Positions 9,464 to 20,689 of a DNA stretch of 64,000 nucleotides are shown here, one piece after another. Below the pieces are notes generated by a model. The model worked only from the letters and a program-made list of their open reading frames with translations. It made no database searches and had not been told where the DNA came from. The stretch is from positions 4,146,501-4,210,500 of the forward strand of contig NZ_CP068983.1 in the NCBI RefSeq assembly GCF_016801025.1, read 5' to 3'. Each line of letters opens with the position of its first letter. The stretch's first letter is position 1. Source of the stretch: Paradevosia shaoguanensis. Its GTDB lineage: Bacteria > Pseudomonadota > Alphaproteobacteria > Rhizobiales > Devosiaceae. Made by a program: the position numbers and the translations under genes.

Positions 9464-12013
9464 TCAGACCGAAGCGCGGTCGGCCTTGCGGGGCTTTTCC
9501 GCTTCGTCCGTTTCCGACCGTGCCTTGAGGCCGAAATTGATGAGGATCGGCCCGTTGATGATGATCGAGGAATACATGCCCACGATCGAGCCGAAGGTCA
9601 TCGCGATGGTGAAGCTGCGGATGACTTCGCCACCGAACAGCACGAGCGGAATGAGCGCCAGCAGCACGGTGAACTGGGTCAGCGACGTACGCACGATCGT
9701 CTGGTTGATCGACAGGTCGATGAGATCCGGCAGCGGCATCTTTCGATGCTTGCGCAAATTCTCTCGAATTCGGTCGGACACCACCACGGTTTCATTGAGT
9801 GACAGGCCCACGAGTGTCAGCACGGCCGCGATCGATGTGAGGTTGAACTCCAACCCCGTTATCGAGAAGAGGCCGATGGTCATGATCACGTCGTGTGTGG
9901 TCGTCGTGACGGCCGCCAGCGCGAACTGCCACTCGAACCGCACCCAGATGTAGATCAGGATCGCACCGAGCGCGATGAGCACGGCGATCGTGCCCTTCCA
10001 CGCCAGTTCGCCCGACACCGTGCCGCTCACGGCTTCCGTACGACGGAGTTCGTAATTGTCCGAGGCGAGCGCCGTGCGGATCTTGGACACGGCCGCCTGA
10101 TCGGCGTCCTGGCCACCCTCCTGCGCCTGCACGCGGACGAGCACGTCCTCGGGCGTACCGAAGCCCTGCACCTGCACTTCGCCCAGGTTAAGGCCATCGA
10201 GCAGTTCGCGCACCTTGCCGACATCGGCCGGGCCGCCGACATGCTGCACTTCGATGGCGGTGCCGCCCACGAAGTCGATGCCCAGGTTGAAGCCCTTGAA
10301 ATAGGCCGACCCGATGGAGGCCAGGCTCGCCACGATCGAGAAGGCGATCACGTAGCGCGAGATCTTCATGAACGGGATCTTGGTCCCGTCCGGAATGAAG
10401 CGGAAATGCTGGATGCGGAGCGTCTTGGGACGGCGCAGGCCGTACCACAGCTTCACCTGGTAGGAGGTGACCGTGTACGAGGTGAAGAGCGAGGTGAGGA
10501 TACCGAGGGCCAGCGTGACGGCGAAGCCCTGCACCGGGCCCGAGCCCATGAAGTAGAGCACGATGGCCGCGATAAGCTGGGTCAGGTGCGAGTCGATGAT
10601 CGTGCCCCACGCGCGCTCGAAGCCCGCATTGATGGCCTGGATCGGCGACTTGCCTGCCCGCTGCTCTTCACGCATGCGCTCGTAGATGAGCACGTTCGCG
10701 TCCACGGCCATACCGATCGTCAGCACGATACCGGCAATACCCGGCAACGTCAGCGTTGCTCCGAGCATGGAGAGCGCGCCGAAGATCAGGATGATGTTGA
10801 GCACCAGCGAGACGTTGGCGAACACACCCCAGAGGCCATAGGCCACAACCATGAAGGTCACGACGAGGATACCGGCGACGATACCGGCGGTGAGGCCCGA
10901 ACGGATGGAGTCCGCACCCAGGCTTGCGTCGACGGTACGTTCCTCGACCACGTCCAGCGAGGCCGGCAGCGCGCCGGCGCGCAGCAGCACGGCGAGGTCG
11001 TTGGCGGTCTGCGGCGTGAAGCTGCCGCTGATCTGGCCCGAGCCGCCGGTGATCGGCTGCTGGATGACCGGCGCGGTCAGCACCTGGTTGTCGAGGACGA
11101 TGGCGAAGCGCTTGCCGACGTTCTTGGAGGTAATGTCCGAGAAGGTCACGGCGCCACGGGTGTCGAACTTGAACGACACGACCGAACGGCCAGTCTGCTG
11201 GTCGAAGCCCGGCTGGGCATCGGTCAGCGACTCGCCGCCGAGCGCCACGTCCTCATAGATGAGTTCCTTGCCGCCATCCTGGCTGGGCAGCACGATGGTG
11301 CCGGCCGGAAGCCCCTGGGCCTCGGCCTGCGCGGCGCTCATGCCCGGATAGACCATGTGGAAGGTCAGGCGGGCGGTACGCGAAATGATGTCCTTGAGGC
11401 GCTGGGAATCGCCGAAGCCCGGAACCTGGACGAGGACGCGGTTCGTGCCCTGACGCTGGATCTGCGGCTCGGTGGTGCCCAGTTCGTCGACGCGCTTGCG
11501 GATGACTTCGATGGACTGCGCCACGAGCGCCGACATGCGCTGCTCGACGCCCTCGGGCGTCAGCGTGATGGTGAGCTTGCCATCGGGCGTTTCCCCGAAG
11601 GAGAGTTCGTTGACGCCACCGACAGCCAGCAGCGAATTGCCGATCGTGTTCTGCAGCGACTGGATCGCCGAACGGGCCGCTTCCTTCTGGCTCGGATCGG
11701 TGAGTTCGATCGTGAGGGTGTTGGTCGCCGCATCCGTGGTCGTGATGTTGCCGATGCCGTTCTGGTTGGCCAGAACGTTGCGGACGTCACGGCGCAGGCT
11801 CTGCAAGCGCTCTGTGACGATGCCTTCCTGGTTCACCTGGAGCAGCAGGTGCGAACCGCCCTGAAGGTCCAGACCCAGCACGACCGTCTGCCTGGGCAGG
11901 AAGCCTGGCCACGATTCACGAACGTTTTCCGGCAGGAAACTGGGAATGGCAAAGAGCACGCCCAACAGAGCGACTATGGCAATGATGGCGGTGCGGATCG
12001 GCGAGAACTGCAT
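9464..12013 (-). CDS. secDF: Protein translocase subunit SecDF (natural SecD-SecF fusion)
   Basis: Inner-membrane helper of the Sec translocon that uses the proton gradient to pull proteins across. 849 residues: a SecD half to about residue 530, then SecF. The SecD half has an N-terminal membrane helix, VLGLDLQGGSHLLLQV, a large periplasmic domain and GMAVDANVLIYERMREE in the membrane part. The SecF half has LGIDFVGGTAIEV and SLNETVVVSDRIREN. Both six-helix membrane regions are present. Fused SecDF occurs in some alphaproteobacteria and in Bacillus, while many bacteria have two genes. It follows yajC by 58 bases. Confidence 0.97.
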   Translation of the reverse strand: MQFSPIRTAIIAIVALLGVLFAIPSFLPENVRESWPGFLPRQTVVLGLDLQGGSHLLLQVNQEGIVTERLQSLRRDVRNVLANQNGIGNITTTDAATNTLTIELTDPSQKEAARSAIQSLQNTIGNSLLAVGGVNELSFGETPDGKLTITLTPEGVEQRMSALVAQSIEVIRKRVDELGTTEPQIQRQGTNRVLVQVPGFGDSQRLKDIISRTARLTFHMVYPGMSAAQAEAQGLPAGTIVLPSQDGGKELIYEDVALGGESLTDAQPGFDQQTGRSVVSFKFDTRGAVTFSDITSKNVGKRFAIVLDNQVLTAPVIQQPITGGSGQISGSFTPQTANDLAVLLRAGALPASLDVVEERTVDASLGADSIRSGLTAGIVAGILVVTFMVVAYGLWGVFANVSLVLNIILIFGALSMLGATLTLPGIAGIVLTIGMAVDANVLIYERMREEQRAGKSPIQAINAGFERAWGTIIDSHLTQLIAAIVLYFMGSGPVQGFAVTLALGILTSLFTSYTVTSYQVKLWYGLRRPKTLRIQHFRFIPDGTKIPFMKISRYVIAFSIVASLASIGSAYFKGFNLGIDFVGGTAIEVQHVGGPADVGKVRELLDGLNLGEVQVQGFGTPEDVLVRVQAQEGGQDADQAAVSKIRTALASDNYELRRTEAVSGTVSGELAWKGTIAVLIALGAILIYIWVRFEWQFALAAVTTTTHDVIMTIGLFSITGLEFNLTSIAAVLTLVGLSLNETVVVSDRIRENLRKHRKMPLPDLIDLSINQTIVRTSLTQFTVLLALIPLVLFGGEVIRSFTIAMTFGSIVGMYSSIIINGPILINFGLKARSETDEAEKPRKADRASV

Positions 12014-12071
12014 TCAGGTGACGTCCTAAAAGAAGAAAGCCGGAGCCGCGAGGGCTCCGGCGGCAGGCCGC

Positions 12072-12425
12072 TTAGGCCGGCTTATTGTCGTTGACCGGCT
12101 CGGCCTTCGAGCGGACGTCCGCGATCATGGTACGCACGACCTTGATCTTCACGCCCTGGGCGATCTCGACCTCGAGGTCCTCGCCTTCCTGCGCCTTCGT
12201 CACCTTGCCCACGATGCCACCGGTGGTGACGATCGTGTCGCCGCGGCGGATCGCCGAGAGCATGGCCTGCTGCTCTTTCATGCGCTTCTGCTGCGGACGG
12301 AAGATGAGCAGCCAGAAGATAACGACCAGCAGCAGGATCGGCATGAGCGAGGTCAGGATGTCCATCGCTCCGCCGCCCGGCGCCGCGCCTCCGGCAGCCT
12401 GGGCAAAGGCTGGGGTTACAAACAT
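12072..12425 (-). CDS. yajC: Preprotein translocase subunit YajC
   Basis: Small single-helix partner of SecDF. 117 residues: a short N-terminal part, membrane helix ILLLVVIFWLLIFRPQQ (about residues 29-45), then the YajC cytoplasmic domain with RRGDTIVTTGGIVGKV. The FRPQQKR turn after the helix is diagnostic. It is the first gene of the secDF unit and is divergent from the AAA ATPase gene, so the promoter should lie in 12426-12615. Confidence 0.97.
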   Translation of the reverse strand: MFVTPAFAQAAGGAAPGGGAMDILTSLMPILLLVVIFWLLIFRPQQKRMKEQQAMLSAIRRGDTIVTTGGIVGKVTKAQEGEDLEVEIAQGVKIKVVRTMIADVRSKAEPVNDNKPA

Positions 12426-12615
12426 GTAGGCACTCCTATGGTTGTCGACTTGGCTGTCGGCTTGTCAAAAGTTCGTTGATAATTCCATATAGGAGACGAA
12501 CTTGGCTTGGCGAGACTACCCGCCCGAAAATCGCGCGGACTATACAGGTGGCACCCTGCGATTGCAAAGCCAATCCGGGCGTTTCAGACCGGCCCTATAC
12601 TTGAAGGAAAGTCCC

Positions 12616-13494
12616 GTGAACAGCGAAGATTCGCTAGCGCAAATTGCTGCGTCGCTGGCTCGTATTGCCGAACATTTGAACGTCCTTGCCCCGTTGCCTT
12701 CCGAGAAGGCAACCGGACTCGGTGAAGCCGATGCCTACCATTGGGACGCTCATCTGGGCCAGCTCGTCGCCGTGCCCAAGGTGAGCCGCGTCCCCCTGGT
12801 GCTGCTCAAGGGCATCGACGACGTCAGCCATATTCTCCTGCAGAACACCCTGCAATTCACCCGGGGCCTGGGCGCCAACAACGCGCTGCTCTGGGGCTCG
12901 CGCGGCATGGGCAAGAGCTCGCTGGTCAAGGCCGTGCACGCTCATATCGCCGGCCTTGACGAGCCCGGCCAGCAGCGGCTCATTCTCATCGAGATTGCCC
13001 GCGAGGACATAGAGAGCCTCCCTGCCCTCATGCGCATCATCCGCGACGAGCCGTCCCGCTTCATCGTCTTCTGCGACGACCTCTCGTTCGACAAGGACGA
13101 AACCAGCTACAAGTCGCTCAAGACCATTCTCGACGGCGGCCTCGAGGGCAGGCCCGACAACGTCCTGTTCTACGCCACCTCGAACCGCCGGCACCTGATG
13201 CCGCGCGATATGATCGACAACGAACGGGCGACCGCGATCAACCCGGGCGAGGCTGTCGAGGAGAAGGTGTCGCTGTCCGACCGCTTCGGGCTCTGGCTGG
13301 GTTTCCACAACTGCGACCAGCCGACCTACCTCGCGATGATCGACGGCTATGTCGAGCACTACGGGCTCGATATCGACAAGGACGAGCTCAAGGCGAAGGC
13401 GATCGAATGGGCGGCGACCCGCGGTGCGCGATCGGGCCGCGTGGCGATGCAGTTCGTTCGCGATCTCGCCGGCGCGATGGGCAAGGCTGTCTAG
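12616..13494 (+). CDS. AAA-type ATP-binding protein, DUF815 family
   Basis: Predicted cytoplasmic P-loop ATPase. 292 residues from the GTG at 12616. Walker A LLWGSRGMGKSSLVKA, Walker B-like RFIVFCDDLSF, then a sensor-like LFYATSNRRHL. NMIDNERATAIN-type sequence and the SLSDRFGLWLGF segment are typical of DUF815. I prefer the GTG because AAGGAAAG lies just before it and family similarity starts near SLAQIA. A TTG at 12502 with a good AGGAG site would add 38 residues. Widely conserved next to yajC in rhizobia; biological role not established. Confidence 0.85.
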   Translation: MNSEDSLAQIAASLARIAEHLNVLAPLPSEKATGLGEADAYHWDAHLGQLVAVPKVSRVPLVLLKGIDDVSHILLQNTLQFTRGLGANNALLWGSRGMGKSSLVKAVHAHIAGLDEPGQQRLILIEIAREDIESLPALMRIIRDEPSRFIVFCDDLSFDKDETSYKSLKTILDGGLEGRPDNVLFYATSNRRHLMPRDMIDNERATAINPGEAVEEKVSLSDRFGLWLGFHNCDQPTYLAMIDGYVEHYGLDIDKDELKAKAIEWAATRGARSGRVAMQFVRDLAGAMGKAV

Positions 13495-13531
13495 CCTCCC
13501 CAGGTCGCGGCGATACGCAATCTGAAAAGCA

Positions 13532-13556
13532 AAAGGCCCCGCATTGCGGGGCCTTT
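13532..13556. terminator. Bidirectional terminator between DUF815 and LysM/M23 genes
   Basis: Perfect 11-base stem AAAGGCCCCGC / GCGGGGCCTTT with a 3-base loop. The flanking A and T bases would work for both converging genes. Confidence 0.85.
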
Positions 13557-13576
13557 CTTCGTTCTGTTATCCAGCC

Positions 13577-14836
13577 TTAGCCGGCCAGCATCGGCACGGG
13601 ATCGACCGGGGTCGCGCCCTTGCGGAGCTCGAAGTGGAGCTGCGGGCGGGAGACCGAGCCGGTCATGCCGGCGGCGCCGATGGTGTCGCCGCGGTTGACG
13701 ACGTCGCCCTTGGCCACGCTCATGGTCTTGAGGTGGGCATAGGCCGACACGTAGCCATTGGCGTGGCGGATCAGCACGAGGTTGCCGTAGCCCTCGACGC
13801 CCGAGCCGACATAGATGACGGTGCCGTTCTCGGCGGCGCGGATCGCTGCGCCTTCAGGCGCCTCGATATTGATACCCGTGCCCTTTGAATTGGCGAAGCT
13901 GGTGATGATCTTGCCGCTGATCGGCCAGCGGAACTTGTCCGCGCCCGACATTGCCGGCTCCTGAAGCACTGCTGCCGGCTTGCTCGGCTGCACGGCGGCA
14001 GTCTGGAGCGTCTGGGCGGCCGCGGACTGGGCCGGGGTGGGCTGGACGTTGCTCTTGAGGAGGCTCGGATCAGTGATCGCGGCCACCTGCTTCTGCGGCG
14101 TCGCAGCCGGGGTAACGACCGGCGAAGTCGTGACGTCGTCGCTGGCGGTCGCCATCTGCGGCGCACGCTGCGAGAGCAGGTCCGGACGGCCCGGAATGAC
14201 GAGCTTCTGACCGACGAAGAGCTTGTCGGGCGAGAAGGAGCCATTGGCCGTGAGGATGGACTGCGCGGTCACATCGTAGCGACGCGCGATGGTGTAGAGC
14301 GACTCCCCGCCTTCCACCACGTGCACATAGGCATTCGACGGCACGACGGCGAGGTTGGTGGGCTGGCTCGTATTGGCGACAACCGTCGGCTTGGACGGAA
14401 GGCTCGGGAGGGTGCCCAGCGTGGTCTTGGCCGGGGCAAGAGATTGCTGTGCAGGCATGGCAGTTTGCGATCCGCTAGAGTTGGACGTGAGAACAGGCAA
14501 GTCTTCGGTAGAGACTGAGCCCAGCGGCGCCTGCGGTGCAGTAGCGAAGGTCGTCTGCTGGTTGGAAACGAAGCCGCCGCCGGCCATGCCACCACCCCCA
14601 CCGACATTCATCGGCGGAATGAACTGGCTTTCGGCGACTTGCGTGCGGGCTCCCAATGCACTGGGCATTGGTTGATTGAGGTTGCTCGACCCGCTGTACG
14701 CCGTCGCTCCGGTAACCGTGGAGTCTCGGAAGGCGCTGCCCATGGTCGAACAACCGGACAGTGCGGCGCTGCCAGCCAAAACGGCGGCAATCGCAACGGC
14801 GCTCTTAAACGCCCTACCGGGTGCGCGATTACTCAT
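13577..14836 (-). CDS. LysM and M23-peptidase-fold lipoprotein (NlpD/DipM-like amidase activator)
   Basis: Envelope protein thought to control peptidoglycan amidases at division. 419 residues. A lipoprotein signal ends in LSGC with the lipidated Cys at about residue 29. A low-complexity linker follows, then one LysM domain (HVVEGGESLYTIARRYDV to LVIPG) and a C-terminal LytM domain. The LytM domain lacks the first metal ligands: the usual His-x-x-x-Asp is replaced by GTGINIEAP, while AYAHL and LHFELR remain. Such degenerate domains activate amidases rather than cut the wall. I chose the ATG at 14836 for its signal peptide. Placement after surE matches the NlpD position in related genomes. Confidence 0.88.
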   Translation of the reverse strand: MSNRAPGRAFKSAVAIAAVLAGSAALSGCSTMGSAFRDSTVTGATAYSGSSNLNQPMPSALGARTQVAESQFIPPMNVGGGGGMAGGGFVSNQQTTFATAPQAPLGSVSTEDLPVLTSNSSGSQTAMPAQQSLAPAKTTLGTLPSLPSKPTVVANTSQPTNLAVVPSNAYVHVVEGGESLYTIARRYDVTAQSILTANGSFSPDKLFVGQKLVIPGRPDLLSQRAPQMATASDDVTTSPVVTPAATPQKQVAAITDPSLLKSNVQPTPAQSAAAQTLQTAAVQPSKPAAVLQEPAMSGADKFRWPISGKIITSFANSKGTGINIEAPEGAAIRAAENGTVIYVGSGVEGYGNLVLIRHANGYVSAYAHLKTMSVAKGDVVNRGDTIGAAGMTGSVSRPQLHFELRKGATPVDPVPMLAG

Positions 14837-14955
14837 ATGCTCAACTCGTACGCAGGTACTCAATAAAATTGAGACTAGGGCGTTAAGGTAAAGACGAGTT
14901 TAAAAGCGCTGCGATTTGCGGCCGCCTGAGGCCTTCGCGTTAGAAATGGGTAACG

Positions 14956-17060
<2,105 letters not shown>

Positions 17061-17129
17061 TTAAACGGTCAGGTCCCTTCCGGAGACCGGCCTCTCGAAT
17101 TGGGGCCGGCTCCGCAATGTGGAGCTGGC

Positions 17130-17954
17130 CTAGTTGGACTGCTCGGCTGCTTCTGCTGCTAGCTTCTGAGCGCGAGATCGCTCCACCCAGCGCACCGATA
17201 GGATCGAGAGTTCGTAGAGCAGGTAGAGCGGGGTCGCAAGGCCGATCTGGGAGATCGGGTCCGGCGGCGTCAGCAGCGCTGCCAGAATCAGGATCGCTAC
17301 GATGGCGTAGCGACGGCCCTTCTTGAGGTGCCCGCTGTTGATGAGGTCGATCCGCGCCAGCAGCGTCAGGATCACCGGAAGCTGGAAACAGATGCCGAAG
17401 GCGATGATCAGCGTCATCGCCAGCCCGAGATACTCGCTCACGCTCGTGAGCATCTTGATCTCGTTGGTCTGCATGCCGGCGAAGAAGTGCAGCGCCATCG
17501 GCAGGACGACGAAATAGACCATGGCCGCGCCGAGCAGGAAGAAGATCGGCGTCGCGACGAGATAAGGCAGGAACGCCCTGCGCTCGTTCTTGTAGAGGCC
17601 GGGCGCCACGAACATGTAGATCTGCGTCGCGATGACCGGGAAACCCAGGAACAGCGCGCCGAACAGCGCCAGGTTGAGCTGGGTGAAGAAGAATTCCTGC
17701 GGCGCCGTATAGATGAGCTGCAGCTCATCGGGATTGGCCACCGCGCGGCGATAGGGCACCAGCAGCAGGTCGAAGATTTGCCCGGCGAAGAGGAAACAGC
17801 CGATGGTCAGGACAACGATGGCGATCGCGCAATAGATCAGGCGCTTGCGCAGCTCGATGAGATGGTCGAGCAGCGGCGCCTCGGAGCCGGCGAGCTCGTC
17901 TTCCGGCTCTTCGGTCTTGTTGGGATTTTCGAGCTGGGGAGCGGGCGAAGTCAT
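17130..17954 (-). CDS. tatC: Sec-independent protein translocase TatC
   Basis: Membrane receptor for twin-arginine signal peptides. 274 residues with six membrane helices. Family signatures: HLIELRKRLIYC at the first cytoplasmic segment, the conserved YTAPQEFFFTQ periplasmic loop, PGLYKNERRAFLPYL and LTPPDPISQIGLATPLYLLYE. It overlaps tatB by 4 bases, forming one operon in the order A-B-C. The C-terminal tail is short and charged. Confidence 0.97.
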   Translation of the reverse strand: MTSPAPQLENPNKTEEPEDELAGSEAPLLDHLIELRKRLIYCAIAIVVLTIGCFLFAGQIFDLLLVPYRRAVANPDELQLIYTAPQEFFFTQLNLALFGALFLGFPVIATQIYMFVAPGLYKNERRAFLPYLVATPIFFLLGAAMVYFVVLPMALHFFAGMQTNEIKMLTSVSEYLGLAMTLIIAFGICFQLPVILTLLARIDLINSGHLKKGRRYAIVAILILAALLTPPDPISQIGLATPLYLLYELSILSVRWVERSRAQKLAAEAAEQSN

Positions 17955-18715
17955 GACGTCGGCTTTTCTTGTGCCTTGGGCTTGGTAGCCTTGGGCTTGG
18001 CGGCGGCCTTGGGCTTGCTCGCAGCACTCTTTGCAGTGGTCTCGGCCGGCTTGGCCTCAACGGCCTTGGGCTTGGCCGGAGCCTTGGGCTTGGCAGCCGC
18101 TTTCGGCTTTGCGGGAGTAGCGGCAGCGGCCTTCGGCGCAGCGGCTTTCCTGGCAGCGGGTTTTGCCGCGGGTTCGGCGGCTGCGACAGGCGCGGCAGCC
18201 TTGCGGGTCCGCGGCTTGCGCACCGGCTTTTCGGCGACGCTCTCGGCAGGCGGCTGCGCCAACGCGGCGAGTTCCTGCGTTTCGACCTTCGATGTCGGGA
18301 CGGGCGTCAGGCGCTTGCCCTTGATGGGCTCGGCCACGACGGGTTCGACACTGGCCGCGGGCGGGGGCATGCCGGCAGCCTCGTGGATTTCATCCACGAT
18401 GCTCTCGACACCGGGCCGCCTCGGCGCGATCACGCCGGTCGGCTTGACAGCGCCCGAAGCGCTGGTCGCATTGAATTCCCGGCGAATTTCATCGGCGGTC
18501 TGCTTGAGCGGCGCGGCGATGGAATCACGCAGGTTGCGGACCTCGTTGAGGCCCGTGGTCTTGTTCAGCTCACGCTGGAACTCGGACCCCATCCGCCGGA
18601 TCATGCCGGCAAACTTGCCGACACGCTGCATGACCATCGGCAAATCCTTCGGGCCGATGACGATCAACGCCACGACGCCGATGACAAGCATCTCAGTCCA
18701 GCCGACACCGAGCAT
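17951..18715 (-). CDS. tatB: Sec-independent protein translocase TatB
   Basis: Partner of TatC in recognising Tat substrates. 254 residues. The N-terminal helix MLGVGWTEMLVIGVVALIVI is followed by the Pro hinge in GPKDLPMVMQRVGK and an amphipathic helix with MRRMGSEFQRELN-like sequence (here IRRMGSEFQRELNKT). The C-terminal half from about residue 155 is a long Lys/Ala/Pro-rich tail (repeats like KPKAAAKPKA), much longer than E. coli TatB and typical of rhizobial proteins. It starts 44 bases after tatA. Confidence 0.94.
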   Translation of the reverse strand: MLGVGWTEMLVIGVVALIVIGPKDLPMVMQRVGKFAGMIRRMGSEFQRELNKTTGLNEVRNLRDSIAAPLKQTADEIRREFNATSASGAVKPTGVIAPRRPGVESIVDEIHEAAGMPPPAASVEPVVAEPIKGKRLTPVPTSKVETQELAALAQPPAESVAEKPVRKPRTRKAAAPVAAAEPAAKPAARKAAAPKAAAATPAKPKAAAKPKAPAKPKAVEAKPAETTAKSAASKPKAAAKPKATKPKAQEKPTS

Positions 18716-18759
18716 GGCTAACTACCCTTCAATGCGGACCGAGCCCGTCTAAGGACGCC

Positions 18760-18975
18760 TTAGGCGTCCTTGCTCTTCTCGGTCTCGCTGGCGGCATTGA
18801 CGTTTACATTGGCGTCAAGCTGAGCCGGCTTGGTTTCTTCTTCGCGCATGCCCTTCTGGAAGGCTTTGATGCCGGAGGCAACCTCACCCATCATGCCGGA
18901 AATCTTTCCCCGGCCAAAGAGCAACAGCACGACGACTGCCACAACGAGAATACCCCAAATTCCTGGCGCGTGCAT
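18760..18975 (-). CDS. tatA: Sec-independent protein translocase TatA
   Basis: Pore-forming Tat subunit. 71 residues: short N-terminus, membrane helix [19 protein letters not shown] with the Phe-Gly hinge, then an amphipathic helix [15 protein letters not shown] and an acidic tail. The FGRGKIS turn and the position before tatB identify it as TatA rather than a second TatB. Confidence 0.96.
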   Translation of the reverse strand: MHAPGIWGILVVAVVVLLLFGRGKISGMMGEVASGIKAFQKGMREEETKPAQLDANVNVNAASETEKSKDA

Positions 18976-19145
18976 TTGCGTCTCCTAAGCGGTCAGGCAC
19001 GTAAAGGTGCAGTGAGAAATATGTTCAATCGGCCCGAAACACAAGAACATGGTCCGGTTTGAGGACCGGGAAAACACGCTGTTCCGGTAAATTTTCGGCG
19101 TTTGCCCCGCAAGGTTCGCCGCCTGGTCCTGGCGCAAGGCGGGAT

Positions 19146-19814
19146 TCACTCTTCGTCCACGCCCATGTCGCCGGGATCGAGCGGGTCTTCGTCCTCGCGT
19201 AGCGGCCCGTCAAATGGCAGGGGAATTTGCATGGAAGGTGGCAAACGGCCCGAAAGCAGCCCTGCTCCCTTCAACTCTTCGAGACCAGGCAGGTCCGACA
19301 GGGCTTCCAGGCCGAAATGATCGAGGAAGGCATCGGTCGTGCCATAGGTCACCGGCCGCCCCGGCGTCCGCCGCCGCCCGCGCATCCTGATCCAGCCGGC
19401 TTCCATCAGCAGGTCCAGCGTACCCTTGCCGGTCGCCACGCCACGCACTTCTTCGATCTCGGCGCGCGTCGTCGGCTGGTGGTAGGCGATGATCGAGAGC
19501 GTCTCGAGCGCAGCGCGCGAAAGCTGGCGGTTCTCCACTTCCTCGCGGCGCAGGAGGAAGCCGAGATCTTCGGCCGTGCGGAACACCCACTTGTCGCCGC
19601 GCGGAACCAGGTTCACCCCCCTGCCCGCATAACGCTCGGCCAGCAGCCGGACCAACCCGACGGCGTCGGCGCCCTCATCGAGATAAACGGCGATATCGGC
19701 AGGCGACAACGGCTCAGAGGAGGCAAACAGCAGCGCCTCGACAATCCGGAGATTGCGCTCGACCACCTCGTGGCTCTCGCCGTCTTCCTCTTCGCCCCTC
19801 GGTTCGATCGTCAT
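19146..19814 (-). CDS. scpB: Segregation and condensation protein ScpB
   Basis: Winged-helix dimer that binds the ScpA kleisin in the SMC condensin complex. 222 residues. Seen: NLRIVEALLFASSEPLSPAD near the start, LSRAALETLSIIAYHQPTTR and RGVATGKGTLDLLMEAGWI, then GRPVTYGTTDAFLDHFGL, which is the ScpB signature run. The acidic C-terminus is not conserved. It overlaps scpA by 4 bases. The tatABC promoter should be in the 170 bases after it, where I see no other gene. Confidence 0.95.
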   Translation of the reverse strand: MTIEPRGEEEDGESHEVVERNLRIVEALLFASSEPLSPADIAVYLDEGADAVGLVRLLAERYAGRGVNLVPRGDKWVFRTAEDLGFLLRREEVENRQLSRAALETLSIIAYHQPTTRAEIEEVRGVATGKGTLDLLMEAGWIRMRGRRRTPGRPVTYGTTDAFLDHFGLEALSDLPGLEELKGAGLLSGRLPPSMQIPLPFDGPLREDEDPLDPGDMGVDEE

Positions 19815-20605
19815 GCCTTGTCGTCATCCTGCTGGCGCCGGCGCATGAACAATGGGCCGAAAGTGATGTTCTGGCGCAGTTCTACTTGCCCTTGCCGCAC
19901 GAGTTCAAGGCTGGAGGCGAAGCTGGACGCCAACACCGTGGCCCGCTCCTCGGGGCTGGCGAGGTAATGGGCCAGATAGGTCTGCATCGATACCCAATCC
20001 GAGCTGTCCCCGATCAGCCGTTGCAGGATATCGCGCGCATCCTGGAGCGCCCAGACGGTTCGCTGGCGCGGCGTGTATTCCGTGACCGAACCACGCTCGC
20101 GCTGCGCCGAATAGGCCTTGAGGAGATCGAAGAGGCTCGCCTCCCAGAGGCTGCGGCGCTGAATGACGATGGGCTCGGGCATGCCGCGCGCATAAATCTG
20201 GAAGCCGAGGCGCGGCCGGTTCATCAATTGCGTGGCAGCGCGCCGCATGGCTTCGAGGCGCTTGAGGCGGAACTGGAGCAGCGCGGCCATCATCTCGCCG
20301 CTCGGCTCGTCGTCGCTCGGCGCCTGCGGCACCATCAGGCGGCTCTTGAGATAGGCCAGCCAAGCCGCCATCACGAGATAGTCGGCGGCGATCTCGATCC
20401 GCTTCTCGCGGACGGTTTCGATGAAGGCAAGGTATTGCTCGGCCAGGGCGAGCACGGAGATGGTCGCCAGATCGACCTTCTGGCGGCGGGCAAGGTCCAG
20501 CAGCAGGTCGAGCGGACCTTCGTAACCTGCCACGTCGACATAGAGAATTTCGTCGTCCGGCGTTGGCGGCGGCGTGCTGAACCAGTCTGTCGTATCGCTG
20601 CTCAT
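19811..20605 (-). CDS. scpA: Segregation and condensation protein ScpA
   Basis: Kleisin bridging SMC heads for chromosome condensation and segregation. 264 residues. The N-terminal kleisin motif YEGPLDLLLDLARRQKVDLA is unmistakable, followed by YLVMAAWLAYLKSRLMVP; the C-terminal winged helix ends in GQVELRQNITFGPLFMR. It is coupled to scpB by a 4-base overlap and lies 84 bases behind the SPOR gene. In many related genomes nagZ occupies the place between SPOR and scpA. Confidence 0.95.
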   Translation of the reverse strand: MSSDTTDWFSTPPPTPDDEILYVDVAGYEGPLDLLLDLARRQKVDLATISVLALAEQYLAFIETVREKRIEIAADYLVMAAWLAYLKSRLMVPQAPSDDEPSGEMMAALLQFRLKRLEAMRRAATQLMNRPRLGFQIYARGMPEPIVIQRRSLWEASLFDLLKAYSAQRERGSVTEYTPRQRTVWALQDARDILQRLIGDSSDWVSMQTYLAHYLASPEERATVLASSFASSLELVRQGQVELRQNITFGPLFMRRRQQDDDKA

Positions 20606-20689
20606 GGTCTACTGCGCCGCCCGATGCCCCCGCGAAAGACCTTCGCCTCTCGCAGGAACATTTTCAAGCAGCGCAGGACTTTATCCGCG

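Noticed and set aside
12480-12496. Possible third SOS box near the AAA ATPase gene (GTTC-N7-ATTC)
   Set aside because: One core base differs from GTTC-N7-GTTC and neither flanking gene is a known SOS gene, so it is probably chance.
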